Of a DNA stretch of 64,000 bases, positions 1 to 8,782 are shown one piece after another. Origin of the DNA: Flavobacteriales bacterium. Lineage in GTDB: Bacteria; Bacteroidota; Bacteroidia; Flavobacteriales_F; PHOS-HE28. The translations under genes were made by a program, and so were the position numbers. Under the pieces are notes generated by a model. That model ran no database searches, was not told where the DNA came from, and worked only from the letters and a program-made list of their open reading frames with translations. The stretch's first letter is position 1; each line of letters opens with the position of its first letter. The stretch is from NCBI GenBank assembly GCA_016719225.1, contig JADKAN010000003.1, positions 333,288 to 397,287 on the forward strand, written 5' to 3'.

Positions 1-506
1 GCAATACCTGCAAAAGCGATCAAGGCTCGTTTGGCCAAGCGTTGCCGGACGAAGATCGACATGCCCAAGGCTATGGCCATCAATGCGCAAGACCATAATG
101 AGCGTCGCGCCCATTGATCCACATCACTTCCGCCTTGTAGGCGGTCCCAGATGGAAGCCAGCGCGAATCCCGGAAGCTCATTAACGCGGTCCACCACCTT
201 GGTGCGCTCGAGGTCCAAATTCGCCTGAACATCCTCCGCGCCCGGGGCCAAGCGCAGGGAGCGCTCATAGTAGAGGATCGCATGCGGCATATCGCCGAGC
301 TTGCTGTAACAGTTGGCGATGTTGAAAAGCAGGCTTGCGGATGTATACGAATTGTTAAGCGAGTCGTACAGCGCCAGTGCATTTGCATGGTCGCCTTTCG
401 CATAGGCCGCTTCCGCCTGTTGGGCAAGTTCCTGCGGCCCGGCAAGGGCCGAAAACTGGCAAATGCTGAAACAAGTTGCGAGGAGAAAGGCGGACGTCGT
501 CCTCAT
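1..506 (-). CDS. batE: BatE-like TPR protein, 3' part outside the window
   Basis: Reading leftwards from the ATG at 506, the product begins with a signal peptide (hydrophobic FLLATCFSI segment, then a small-residue cleavage region near residue 22). Two or more tetratricopeptide-type helical pairs follow at about residues 25-95 (pattern AYAKGDHANALALYDS, then LFNIANCYSKLGD). A hydrophobic stretch starts near residue 140 and the frame runs off the window edge. The ATG overlaps the batD stop as ATGA, so the two are translationally coupled. BatE proteins are envelope TPR proteins that close Bat operons; the C-terminal SH3-like part usual in the family would lie outside. The assignment rests on operon position and TPR character. 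Confidence 0.8.
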   Translation of the reverse strand, partial: MRTTSAFLLATCFSICQFSALAGPQELAQQAEAAYAKGDHANALALYDSLNNSYTSASLLFNIANCYSKLGDMPHAILYYERSLRLAPGAEDVQANLDLERTKVVDRVNELPGFALASIWDRLQGGSDVDQWARRSLWSCALMAIALGMSIFVRQRLAKRALIAFAGI

Positions 507-2257
507 GCGCGTAGGTGTTGCTCGATCCGTGCGATCAATGAGGCGGCTTCCTCATAGGTCTGTTGCCGGGGCTTGCTATCCGCAGGGGAAAAACGCGCCA
601 TCTCAGCTGCCTCCATCAGTGCTATGTATTGTTCCGCGGCCTTTCCGCCGTCCACACCGGCCAACTTTTCGCGCAACATCCCGGGATTCACCTCCGCCAC
701 GCCGAGGTTGAACTTATCCGCGGCATATCCTTCCAATGCCTTACCGAGTGTATCATTGAAAGCCGCACGGTCGCCAGCATCCAAGGCGGCCTTTGCCAAT
801 ACGAGGCGCTGTTTGGCCACCTTATCCGCACCGCGCCGGCGCAGGCCGGTGGCGTCACCCAAGCGTTTCTCGCGCTTGCGGTACCAAGCGAGGAGCAGCA
901 GCAGAAGTGCCGGGGGCGCAGTGATCCCAAGGATGTAGGGCCAAGAGCCGAAGAGGAATGATCCGGTGCGACGCAGGTGAAGGTCCCCGGTGCGTATGTA
1001 GCGGATGTCGTTGGCCAAGGGCGTTACATCCGATTTCACCACGTTGCCAACGGTAGCGCCCGCATTGGGTGCTCCGGGCTTTACATCGAAATGCAATGGT
1101 GCGGAGCGCAGCTGTTTATAGGTGCCCGAAGTCGGGTCAAAATAGCTGAAGGTGAGAGCGCCAACGTCGTAGCTGCCTTCGTGCCGCGGGATCAGCAGGT
1201 ACTGGAAGGTGCGGCTGCCGCTCATCCCAGTACCGTTCACGGTGATCTTGTCATCGATCTTCGGGTCGTAGGATTCAAAGTCACCGGGCAGTCCCAGCTT
1301 GGGCGCGTCGATAAGTTTTAGGTTGGCCCTGCCTGAAAAACGGATGCTAAGGTCGATGGCTTCGTTCGCATTGACACTGGTCGGTGGAGTATCCATCTCC
1401 ATGCGGAGGTCGCCGACAGCACCCATAAAGTCCGCGGGTTTCCCGCCCGGCAGGTCCAGTACGGTGAGGGAGCTGGCATTGCTTTGGATCCTGACGGGTG
1501 TTCCGCTGCTGAAGAAATTCGGGTTCACGCGATAGTTCAGCGTCATGGGCTCCACGCGGAGCTGACCGCTGCGCAAGGGGATCAGTACTTGTTTCTTCAA
1601 CACTGCAACGCGGTATGCCAGTCCATTGATCTTGCGTTGACCGGGTTGCCAGTTGGCTTCACCAAGGTCCACTTCCTCCGCCCAGAATCCACTGATCTTG
1701 GGAAGGTCATAATCATCGGCCTGCAGGGAGTTATAGCGCGAGAAGAGGGTGTAGGTGGTGATGACCTGCTCGCCCACGTAGGCTTTGTCCTTGCTCAGCG
1801 TGATCGTGCAGAATAAGTTGGGATCCTTCTTCTGGGCTTGGTCCATCTGCGGGGATGAGCCTGATCCGGAAGCTGTCTTGGAAACGTGGATCCGGATGGG
1901 CTCCGTCCTCAAGGAGCCGCCCCCGATGGTGGCCGTGGAAGGCCCGATGGTGAAGTCGCCCGGACCGGTAGCGGTGAGCACCCATGTGGAGGTGCTGCTG
2001 CGGCTAACACGGCCGTTCATGTTGCTGAAGCTATTGCTGGTAAAAGGCCCTTGTACCACGACCAGACCACCCCAGTCCGGCGTGGTGAGCTTGCCAGTGG
2101 AAGCATTGGCAAGCTCCAACGTGAATTTCACGGGCTCACCTGCGCTGATCTCGTTGCGGTCCACATTGGCTTGGAATGAGACCTCTTGCGCGAGCAAGGG
2201 CGAGCCAGCGATAGTGAACACTACCGCTAGGTTCAGGATGCGCTCTATCGTTTCCAT
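503..2257 (-). CDS. batD: BatD, membrane-anchored oxygen-tolerance-type protein
   Basis: About 584 residues: signal peptide ending near AQEVSFQ, a long Ig-like beta-rich exported region, a single membrane segment near residues 440-460 (PPALLLLLLAW) followed by RKREKR, and a cytoplasmic helical tail. This matches the BatD family (formerly called oxygen tolerance proteins). The ATG at 2257 shares bases with the batC stop (TGATG); a GTG at 2260 is also possible. The downstream batE start overlaps the stop as ATGA. It sits between batC and batE in a tightly coupled operon. It is thought to act with the BatA/BatB VWA proteins and the MoxR ATPase in envelope stress tolerance; the exact role is unknown. 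Confidence 0.9.
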   Translation of the reverse strand: METIERILNLAVVFTIAGSPLLAQEVSFQANVDRNEISAGEPVKFTLELANASTGKLTTPDWGGLVVVQGPFTSNSFSNMNGRVSRSSTSTWVLTATGPGDFTIGPSTATIGGGSLRTEPIRIHVSKTASGSGSSPQMDQAQKKDPNLFCTITLSKDKAYVGEQVITTYTLFSRYNSLQADDYDLPKISGFWAEEVDLGEANWQPGQRKINGLAYRVAVLKKQVLIPLRSGQLRVEPMTLNYRVNPNFFSSGTPVRIQSNASSLTVLDLPGGKPADFMGAVGDLRMEMDTPPTSVNANEAIDLSIRFSGRANLKLIDAPKLGLPGDFESYDPKIDDKITVNGTGMSGSRTFQYLLIPRHEGSYDVGALTFSYFDPTSGTYKQLRSAPLHFDVKPGAPNAGATVGNVVKSDVTPLANDIRYIRTGDLHLRRTGSFLFGSWPYILGITAPPALLLLLLAWYRKREKRLGDATGLRRRGADKVAKQRLVLAKAALDAGDRAAFNDTLGKALEGYAADKFNLGVAEVNPGMLREKLAGVDGGKAAEQYIALMEAAEMARFSPADSKPRQQTYEEAASLIARIEQHLRA

Positions 2258-2940
2258 CACCAGTCCTTGTCCGTTGGTGCGATGGGTTTAGGCTGCAATT
2301 TGCGCCTTACCTCATCCTGCACGTTCTTCTCTTGTTGTTGGGCCGCGTCCAACATGCGTTTTGCGTCCTGCGGATCGATGCGGTCCTTGGGCTGCGGTTG
2401 TTCTTGAGCCTCCTTGTCCTTGTCTTGACCTTCCTTGTTCTGCGGATCCTTGGGTTGCTCGTCCTGTTTCTTCTTATCCTGATCCTTGTTCTGGTCTTTG
2501 CCCTCGTCTTTCTTCTGCTTTTGCTGTTGCTCGAGCATTTTTTGTGCGAACGCAAGATTGTAGCGTGTGTCGGCGTCCGTCGGTGAGCGCTTCAATGCTT
2601 CTTTATAAGCATTCACAGCCTCTTGGAACTTACGCTGGCGGAGCTGCGCATTCCCAAGGTTGTGGTAGGCACGTGCCTGTGCTTGATCGCCTTTGGCCAT
2701 GGCAGCGGCGCTTTCGTAGGCTTGTTGGGCGCGCGCTAAGCTGTCCTGCCCGTACCAGGCATTACCGAGGTTGAAAACGCCCCGTTCATCCTTGGCGGCC
2801 TGTTCGTATGCCCGGGTGGCAGCTGCCGCATCCCCTTTTTCCAAGGCAGTGTTGCCTTTACGTATGGCGCGATCAGCTTCTTGCGCATGCAACGAGCAAG
2901 CGCCGCTGAACAGGATCGAAAGGGCGATCAAGCGGACCAT
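2257..2940 (-). CDS. batC: BatC, TPR protein with charged low-complexity tail
   Basis: About 227 residues. The start chosen is the ATG at 2940, giving a signal peptide (MVRLIALSILFSGAC...HAQ); an ATG at 3012 lies inside batB and would add an unlikely leader. Residues 20-125 carry about three TPR units (AYEQAAK, AYESAAAM, AYKEALKRSPTDADTRYN). From about 135 the protein becomes a lysine, glutamine, aspartate and glutamate-rich segment with many KD, QDK and KEGQ steps, ending in a short KPIAPTDKDW tail. TPR plus a K/Q/E-rich disordered tail is usual for BatC. It overlaps batB by 13 bp and batD by one base. Confidence 0.88.
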   Translation of the reverse strand: MVRLIALSILFSGACSLHAQEADRAIRKGNTALEKGDAAAATRAYEQAAKDERGVFNLGNAWYGQDSLARAQQAYESAAAMAKGDQAQARAYHNLGNAQLRQRKFQEAVNAYKEALKRSPTDADTRYNLAFAQKMLEQQQKQKKDEGKDQNKDQDKKKQDEQPKDPQNKEGQDKDKEAQEQPQPKDRIDPQDAKRMLDAAQQQEKNVQDEVRRKLQPKPIAPTDKDW

Positions 2941-4079
2941 CCGATATGTTTCTTGAATGGGTTTGCAAAAGTGCGTTCGCCCATGCAAAGGCCGATCAGT
3001 ACCAGTGCACAAGCTGCGGCCAGGAAATACTGGAAACGGTCCTCATGGCCTGCGAAACGGAAAGTGCCGAGGTCGCTTTGGTCCATACTGCGGAGCTTGG
3101 CCATGATGGCGTCGATGCCGGTGTCGCCGGAGGTAGCGTGAACGTATTCGCCGTTGCCCGCTTCCGCAATGCGGCTAAGCATTCCCTCGTCGAGCTTGGT
3201 CATCACGGTCTGTCCTTCCTTATCCTTTTTGAAGCCGACCACCGCGCCGTTCATCCGCACGGGAATGGGCGCGCCTTGTGGGGAGCCCATGCCGATGGTG
3301 TTGACGATGATGCCTTTTTCAGCTGCTTCCTTGGCCGCTGTTACACCGTCATCCTCGAAGCTCTCGCCGTCACTGATCACGATGATGGTCTTGCCCTTCG
3401 CGGCATCAGCGCCGAAGCTGCGCATGGCCTGATCAATGGCTGCGCCGATGGCGGTCCCTTGGCGTTGCACCATGTTCGGCCCCAAGCTGCCGAGGAAGAG
3501 TTTTGCGGCGCTGCGGTCAGCGGTGATGGGCAGTTGGGTGTAGGCCTGGCCGGCGAAGACGACAATACCGAGCCGGTCGCCGTGCATGCGGTCTATCAAC
3601 TGTGCGAGTGCCCGCTTCGCAACTTCCATCCTGTTGGGCTTGAGATCCTCGGCCATCATACTGTTGCTCACGTCCAGCGCCACTACCACATCAACGCCCT
3701 TGGCTTTCACTTCTTCCACACGGGTGCCCATCTGCGGTCCGGCCAGTGCGATGATGGCCAAGCCCAATCCATGGCGCAGCAAGAGAAAGCGGGTTGCGGT
3801 GCGCCACGAGGAAACGCCGGGCACCATGACCGGCAGCATGCCTGCTTCGCCGAAGCGTTTCAGCGCTCGGTTCTTCAGGCGCAAGCCGATCAAGTAGGCC
3901 AGCACCAGGACGGGGCCGACGAACGATGCCCAGAGCATGACGGGCTTTGCGAAACGGAACTGCGGTAGTTCACTGGGGGCGTAAAGCAGGAATGAAATGC
4001 CGATGGCCCATGCCAGCACTTCCACAGCGATCACCACCATGGAGATAGGCGCATTGCGGTATGTGCCGGGCGCGCTCAT
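2928..4079 (-). CDS. batB: BatB, VWA-domain membrane protein
   Basis: 383 residues. Two membrane segments lie near residues 12-32 and 50-65, then a von Willebrand factor A domain with an intact metal-ion-dependent adhesion site (ALDVSNSM, the DxSxS pattern), a conserved threonine in the QLPIT segment and the VISDGESF motif. A final membrane helix lies near residue 350 (YFLAAACALVLIGLC). It overlaps batA by ATGA. BatA and BatB are paralogues that probably assemble through their VWA domains with BatC and BatE in the envelope; direct partners here are inferred. Confidence 0.9.
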   Translation of the reverse strand: MSAPGTYRNAPISMVVIAVEVLAWAIGISFLLYAPSELPQFRFAKPVMLWASFVGPVLVLAYLIGLRLKNRALKRFGEAGMLPVMVPGVSSWRTATRFLLLRHGLGLAIIALAGPQMGTRVEEVKAKGVDVVVALDVSNSMMAEDLKPNRMEVAKRALAQLIDRMHGDRLGIVVFAGQAYTQLPITADRSAAKLFLGSLGPNMVQRQGTAIGAAIDQAMRSFGADAAKGKTIIVISDGESFEDDGVTAAKEAAEKGIIVNTIGMGSPQGAPIPVRMNGAVVGFKKDKEGQTVMTKLDEGMLSRIAEAGNGEYVHATSGDTGIDAIMAKLRSMDQSDLGTFRFAGHEDRFQYFLAAACALVLIGLCMGERTFANPFKKHIGWSA

Positions 4080-5158
4080 GGGGTGGTGCGCAGGAATGTA
4101 TTTCCCAAGAAGAGACCCAGGAACAGCAGCGAGCAGCCAGCGATCAATGGCAGCCGGTATTCCTCCGTGCGCGAGCTGTGTTCGGTCACTTTCACGCGGG
4201 TTTTTTCCAAGCGGTCGATCTCTTGATAAATGCCCCTCAACTTTTTCTCGTCCGTAGCTCGGAAGTAGCGCCCACCGGTCATTTCGGCGGTTTGCTTCAG
4301 CATCTCCTCATCGATCTCCACCTTCACATAATCATACTTGTACTGCCCGTTCGGGTATATCGCAACGGGCGAAAGTGCCTTTCCGTTCGTGCCTACACCG
4401 ATCGTATACACGCGGATGCCGAGTTCTTCGGCGATCTGCGCGGCGTCCAGCGGCTGAATGGTGCCGGCGTTGTTCATGCCATCCGTGAGCAGGATCACCA
4501 CCTTGCTCTTGGAGCTGCTTTCGCGCAGCCGGTTGATGGCGGTCGCCAAGCCCATGCCCACCGCTGTACCCCCGTTGATCAGTCCTGTGCGTGCCTGTAG
4601 GAAAAGCTGCTTCAGCACGTCGTGGTCGGTGGTAAGAGGGCATTGGGTAAAAGCCTCGCCTTCGTAGACCACCAAGCCAATGCGGTCGTTGGGGCGGTTG
4701 TCGATGAAGTTCATGGCTACGTCGCGCGCGGCATCCAAACGGTCCGGCTTGAAATCCTTCGCCAACATACTGGCACTGTAGTCCATGGCGATGATGATGT
4801 CGATGCCGTCGTGCGTTACGTCCTGCCAGCTGTCCTTGCTCTGCGGCCTTGCCATGGCCAGAAGCATCATGGCGGTGCCAAGGAGACCGAAGGCAAAGGG
4901 AAAATGCCTGGCCTTGGCGACGAGGTCCACCGGACCGTGCTCCAAGGCGCGATAGGTGCTAAGGGTGGCGCTTGGCCTGCGTTTGTTGCGGCGGAGAACG
5001 TACCAAGCGGCGAGCACGGGTATCGCTGCCAAAGCCCACAGGTAATGCGGAGAGGCCAGCTCGTATCGGTCCTTCAACCACCAGCCCGCCGCCAATGCCG
5101 CGGCCATCACCGCCAACAGCAGTACCAGCACGGAGAGCAGGTCAGGGTAGCGGCGCAT
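4076..5158 (-). CDS. batA: BatA, VWA-domain membrane protein
   Basis: About 360 residues from the ATG at 5158 (MRRYPDLLSVLV), which puts a membrane segment at the N-terminus; upstream in-frame codons lie inside the preceding gene and give no sensible leader. Membrane segments are near residues 7-25 and 40-55, then a VWA domain with MIDAS sequence AMDYSASM, ILLTDGMNN, and a C-terminal helix (LPLIAGCSLLFLGLFLG). It overlaps the preceding gene by 17 bp and batB by 4 bp. Paralogue of BatB in this operon. Confidence 0.9.
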   Translation of the reverse strand: MRRYPDLLSVLVLLLAVMAAALAAGWWLKDRYELASPHYLWALAAIPVLAAWYVLRRNKRRPSATLSTYRALEHGPVDLVAKARHFPFAFGLLGTAMMLLAMARPQSKDSWQDVTHDGIDIIIAMDYSASMLAKDFKPDRLDAARDVAMNFIDNRPNDRIGLVVYEGEAFTQCPLTTDHDVLKQLFLQARTGLINGGTAVGMGLATAINRLRESSSKSKVVILLTDGMNNAGTIQPLDAAQIAEELGIRVYTIGVGTNGKALSPVAIYPNGQYKYDYVKVEIDEEMLKQTAEMTGGRYFRATDEKKLRGIYQEIDRLEKTRVKVTEHSSRTEEYRLPLIAGCSLLFLGLFLGNTFLRTTP

Positions 5159-6164
5159 CGGTGTGTTGGTCTGCGGTCTGTTGCACGAAAGCCATGGCGG
5201 TGGCCAGCATCTGGTCGGTCTCCGGCAGGGAAGGTTTCCACTTGGCGAACTTGGCAAGATCCGCAAGCTGCAGGATGTTGCGCAGTTCGGTCTGCTTGTC
5301 CTTGCTCAATGCGGAGATCCGCAGTGCGCCCATCAGCTCATCGGTGGTCTGCTCCATCGCGGGCACGCGGAAACGCTTTTCGATGTAGGCGCGGAGGATA
5401 TCCGCCAAGCCGGCGCAATGGGCTTTCACCAAGCCCTGTTCGCAGAGCTTCTGGGCGCGCAGTTCCTCCAATGCGCGCAAGGCCAGTAAATGAGCGGGCA
5501 CAGGCGGCGGAGGCGGAGCGACCTCTTTTCCCTTCGGCTTACGGCGCTTGACGTAGATCACCAACGCGATGATCGCTGAGAGCAAAGCCAAGCCTCCGGC
5601 CAACCACGGCCAATTGTCGCGCAACCAATCCGCAAAACTGAATGGTACGGTGTAGATACCCTTAATGGGTCGGATCGCTTTCGTTGTATCAACGGGCACT
5701 GTGTTCACAGTGAGCAAGAGCGGGTCGGTAGCCAAGGTGTCCGCTCCTGAAATGAACCGGAATGGAGGAATGGCCCAGTAGCCACTGTCCCAAGAAGTGA
5801 TCGTCAGCGTGCGTTGCTGGCGGAAATGGTAGGGGTCGGCATTTTTTTCCGGAAGGATGGTGTCCACATGGCTATCGAGCAGTACCGGCACTTTACCGGT
5901 GATGGTATCGCCGATAGTGGGCCAAATGATGGTGGTGGAGCCGCCTTGGTCCACCCGGTAATCCACGGAGAGAAGGAGGTGGGCTTGTTCACCGATCAGG
6001 ATGGAAGCGGTATCCAGCTTCGCACTGACCCGGATACTGTTGGCGTCCTGTGCCATAGCCACCGGAGTGAACAGTCCAGCAGCAGCACACAGCAACGCAG
6101 CGCCCAGGAAATGGCTCCTGAAGTATCCAGGTGCAATAGCTCTCAACGCGCGTAACGAGCCCAT
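5142..6164 (-). CDS. DUF4381/BatD-like membrane protein of the Bat operon
   Basis: 340 residues: signal peptide ending around VAMAQDANS, a beta-rich exported domain (about 35-195), one membrane helix (WLAGGLALLSAIIALVIYV, about 198-216) followed by KRRKPKG, a proline-rich linker, and a cytoplasmic helical domain (about 238-335) with the ILRAYIEKRF motif typical of DUF4381-like partners of Bat proteins. The ATG touches the stop of the DUF58 gene at 6164. Topology resembles a short BatD. It is regularly found between DUF58 and batA in Bacteroidota; its biochemical role is unknown. Confidence 0.75.
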   Translation of the reverse strand: MGSLRALRAIAPGYFRSHFLGAALLCAAAGLFTPVAMAQDANSIRVSAKLDTASILIGEQAHLLLSVDYRVDQGGSTTIIWPTIGDTITGKVPVLLDSHVDTILPEKNADPYHFRQQRTLTITSWDSGYWAIPPFRFISGADTLATDPLLLTVNTVPVDTTKAIRPIKGIYTVPFSFADWLRDNWPWLAGGLALLSAIIALVIYVKRRKPKGKEVAPPPPPVPAHLLALRALEELRAQKLCEQGLVKAHCAGLADILRAYIEKRFRVPAMEQTTDELMGALRISALSKDKQTELRNILQLADLAKFAKWKPSLPETDQMLATAMAFVQQTADQHTDAPLP

Positions 6165-7003
6165 CAGTCGCGTTGCCTAAAAAGGTTCATCAAGGGCTTT
6201 ACATAGCCTTCCCTCGTACTGATCACGGCGTGGTCCACACCAGCGCGGCGGAGCGCATCGCGGGCATGTGCTTGGCGGCGCAGGGCTTCGGCGCGGTAGT
6301 GTTCCCGCACGGCCTTGTTCCGGGTGTTCACCCATCGGGTGGCTCCGGTCTCGGGGTCCTTGAACTGGACCAGTCCCATGTTGGGCAGCTCTTGTTCACG
6401 CGGGTCCGTGGTACGCAGCACCACCAGGTCGTGGCGGCGGTTGGCGATCTTCAGTGCATCTTCCCAACCGCTGTCCAGCAGGTCGCTGATCAGGAAGGCG
6501 ATGCTGCGCTTCTTGATCACGTTGTTCAAGTACTTCAACGCCAATGTGATGTCGGTACCCTTGCCGGTGGGGCGGAATTCCAGCAGCTCCCGCACGATGC
6601 GGAGAATATGGCCGCGGCCTTTTTTCGGCGGAATGAAGAGCTCCATCCGATCACTGAAAAGGATCAAGCCCACTTTGTCGTTGTTCTGTATGGCGCTGAA
6701 GGCGATCGTCGCGCAGGCCTCCGTGATCAACTCACGTTTCAACTGGTTCACCGTACCGAAGTCGCCGCTCGCACTTACGTCGGCAACAAGCATCACGGTG
6801 AGCTCACGCTCCTCATCGAACACTTTGATGAAGGGATGGCCCAAACGCGCGGTAACGTTCCAATCAATGGCGCGGACCTCATCTCCGGGCACATACTCAC
6901 GCACTTCGCTGAAGGCCATGCCACGGCCTTTGAAGGCACTATGGTACTCACCACTGAAAATATGGTTGCTCAAGCCGCGTGTCTTCAGCTCGATCGTCCG
7001 CAC
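6164..7003 (-). CDS. DUF58 domain protein, MoxR partner
   Basis: 279 residues. The DUF58 signature is clear (VREYVPGDEVRAIDWN near residue 35-50), followed by a VWA-like fold with DVSAS and FLISDLLD. No ATG is in frame near the expected N-terminus; the frame is open back to a TGA near 7100 and the first usable start is the GTG at 7003, with AAGGA 14 nt upstream. Homologues usually carry about ten more residues (a KELLKK-like lead), and the codons before the GTG encode a similar TKDLIKK, so an unusual start codon upstream is possible. DUF58 proteins work with MoxR ATPases; function unproven. Confidence 0.88.
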   Translation of the reverse strand: MRTIELKTRGLSNHIFSGEYHSAFKGRGMAFSEVREYVPGDEVRAIDWNVTARLGHPFIKVFDEERELTVMLVADVSASGDFGTVNQLKRELITEACATIAFSAIQNNDKVGLILFSDRMELFIPPKKGRGHILRIVRELLEFRPTGKGTDITLALKYLNNVIKKRSIAFLISDLLDSGWEDALKIANRRHDLVVLRTTDPREQELPNMGLVQFKDPETGATRWVNTRNKAVREHYRAEALRRQAHARDALRRAGVDHAVISTREGYVKPLMNLFRQRD

Positions 7004-7115
7004 CTTCTTGATGAGGTCCTTGGTATGTTGGTTACTGGCGATCGCTGAAGATTTGAATAGTGGTGAACGTTGGAAGGTGATAGGTGGGTGCCGTCTTCAT
7101 CCGCATACTGCCGCC

Positions 7116-7133
7116 TCCCACTGCGGCGTGGGA
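7116..7133. other. Intergenic hairpin between moxR and DUF58 genes
   Basis: TCCCAC and GTGGGA are separated by six bases in the 157-bp gap downstream of moxR. There is no following T-run on either strand, so it is not a classical terminator. It could moderate transcription or mRNA stability between the moxR and DUF58 cistrons. Confidence 0.3.
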
Positions 7134-7160
7134 ACTAACGATTGAAAATGAACAATCGGC

Positions 7161-8210
7161 TCAAGGCACCTCCACGGTATTGAGCACCCGATCGATCACC
7201 TCCTTCACGCTGATGTTCTCCGCTTCCGCCTCGTAGGTAAGACCGATCCGGTGGCGCAGTACGTCCGGGCAAACGGCACGTACGTCCTCCGGGATCACGT
7301 AACCGCGGCGTTTCGTGAATGCATAGGCCTTGGCGCCCAGCGCCATATTGATGCTGGCACGTGGCGATCCGCCATAAGCGATCAACGAGCTGAGGTCGTT
7401 CAGTTTGTATTGGTCCGGCTTGCGCGTGGCGCCGGTGATGTCCACGATGTACTGCTCGATCTTCTCGTCCATGTACACCTCGCGTACCAGCTTGCGCGCG
7501 TTAATGATGTCGGCGGGCGAGATCACCTTACGCACGCCGCTTTCGCGCACCACGCCCGTGTTCTGGCGAATAATGGCGCGTTCCTCCTCCTTGCGTGGAT
7601 AATCCAGTACCACCTTCAGCATGAAGCGGTCCGTCTGTGCCTCCGGCAGGGGATAGGTGCCTTCCTGTTCTATCGGGTTCATGGTGGCCAACACCAGGAA
7701 GGGCTCAGGAAGTTTGAATGTTTGTGTTCCAATGGTGACTTGCCGCTCTTGCATGGCCTCCAGAAGTGCACTCTGCACTTTGGCGGGTGCCCTGTTGATC
7801 TCGTCCGCAAGGATGAAATTGCTGAAGATGGGACCCTTTTTCACGCTGAATTCCTCGCTGCGCGGGCTATAGACCATGGTGCCGATAAGATCCGCGGGCA
7901 GCAGGTCCGGGGTGAATTGCACACGGCTGAAGCCTACGTCGATCACGTCGCTCAGTGTTTTAATGGCTAATGTTTTGGCCAGGCCGGGCATGCCCTCCAG
8001 GAGAATGTGCCCATCGGCCAGCAGCGCGACAAGCAGTTTCTGCACCATGTCCTTCTGGCCCACGATCACCTTGGCCATTTCCATTTCGATCACATCCACG
8101 AATGAACTGGCCTGCTGGATACGCTCGTTGAGGATGCGGATGCTGTCAGCTGAGGAGCGGTCCGGATCCGCTGGGTGGGTAACGGGAATGTCGAGAGGAG
8201 TTTGTTCCAT
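7161..8210 (-). CDS. moxR: MoxR-family AAA+ ATPase
   Basis: About 349 residues from the ATG at 8210 (MEQTPLDIPV); an ATG at 8235 would add nine residues. Walker A is GMPGLAKT, Walker B/DEINRAPAK lies about 65 residues later, and sensor and arginine elements (TMNPIEQEGTYPLPEAQTDRF) are intact. This is the MoxR branch that heads Bat operons (AAA_3 core plus C-terminal lid). It is the likely promoter-proximal gene: upstream is a divergent 152-bp gap facing the MazG-like gene. Confidence 0.92.
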   Translation of the reverse strand: MEQTPLDIPVTHPADPDRSSADSIRILNERIQQASSFVDVIEMEMAKVIVGQKDMVQKLLVALLADGHILLEGMPGLAKTLAIKTLSDVIDVGFSRVQFTPDLLPADLIGTMVYSPRSEEFSVKKGPIFSNFILADEINRAPAKVQSALLEAMQERQVTIGTQTFKLPEPFLVLATMNPIEQEGTYPLPEAQTDRFMLKVVLDYPRKEEERAIIRQNTGVVRESGVRKVISPADIINARKLVREVYMDEKIEQYIVDITGATRKPDQYKLNDLSSLIAYGGSPRASINMALGAKAYAFTKRRGYVIPEDVRAVCPDVLRHRIGLTYEAEAENISVKEVIDRVLNTVEVP

Positions 8211-8333
8211 GTTTTCGATCAGCGCCAAAGGCATGTTTGGGAATGCAAAATTCCGCGATCGGCGCGGGCTATGCCACGCTTGGGGGTTAATGAACGTTAA
8301 TCGCTTGCCCGAAACTCTGGATCGCGTCGGAGC

Positions 8334-8341
8334 TACCTTCG
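8334..8341 (+). promoter_or_regulatory. Probable -7 box for the MazG-like gene
   Basis: TACCTTCG matches the Bacteroidota TAnnTTTG element at 7 of 8 positions and lies 21 nt before the ATG at 8363. No good -33 TTTG was seen at the usual spacing. Confidence 0.45.
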
Positions 8342-8362
8342 GCACAAGAAAAGAAAGTTTCC

Positions 8363-8782
8363 ATGGAACAACTCAAGATCACCTTGCAGGATACCATTGA
8401 ACATGTGCGTGCTTTCCACGACGCATTCGGTATCGTGAATGCGGAAAGCCCCACTGGAAACATTGCTCTGGCTGACGTGCAACTGAGGCATGACCTGATG
8501 CGCGAAGAGAACGAGGAATACCTGGAAGCAGCATCGAACGGTGATCTGGTAGAGGTAGCCGATGCCTTGGGCGACATGCTGTATATCCTTTGTGGAACCA
8601 TCCTGAAGCATGGACTCCAGCACAAGATCGAGGAGGTCTTCAGCGCGATCCAACTCAGTAACATGAGCAAACTGGGCGCGGATGGCCGCCCCATTTACCG
8701 GGCCGATGGCAAAGTGCTGAAGGGTGAGCGCTACTTCCGGCCGGATATCGCCTCCATCCTTAACCCGTCCCAAGAAGAATGA
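8363..8782 (+). CDS. MazG-like nucleoside triphosphate pyrophosphohydrolase family protein
   Basis: 139 residues. An all-alpha NTP pyrophosphohydrolase core is visible: acidic cluster EENEE (residues 48-52) and a second pair E64/D67/D71 in VEVADALGD, which bind Mg2+ in this superfamily. A C-terminal segment (ADGRPIYRADGKVLKGERYF) is typical of the phage- and Bacteroidota-type members that resemble phosphoribosyl-ATP pyrophosphohydrolase. It probably hydrolyses a (d)NTP to the monophosphate and PPi; the substrate cannot be told. The stop overlaps the start of the next gene by ATGA. Confidence 0.82.
   Translation: MEQLKITLQDTIEHVRAFHDAFGIVNAESPTGNIALADVQLRHDLMREENEEYLEAASNGDLVEVADALGDMLYILCGTILKHGLQHKIEEVFSAIQLSNMSKLGADGRPIYRADGKVLKGERYFRPDIASILNPSQEE

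Noticed and set aside
2946..3968. Plus-strand frame of 340 codons
   Set aside because: Antisense to batB, which has full VWA motifs.
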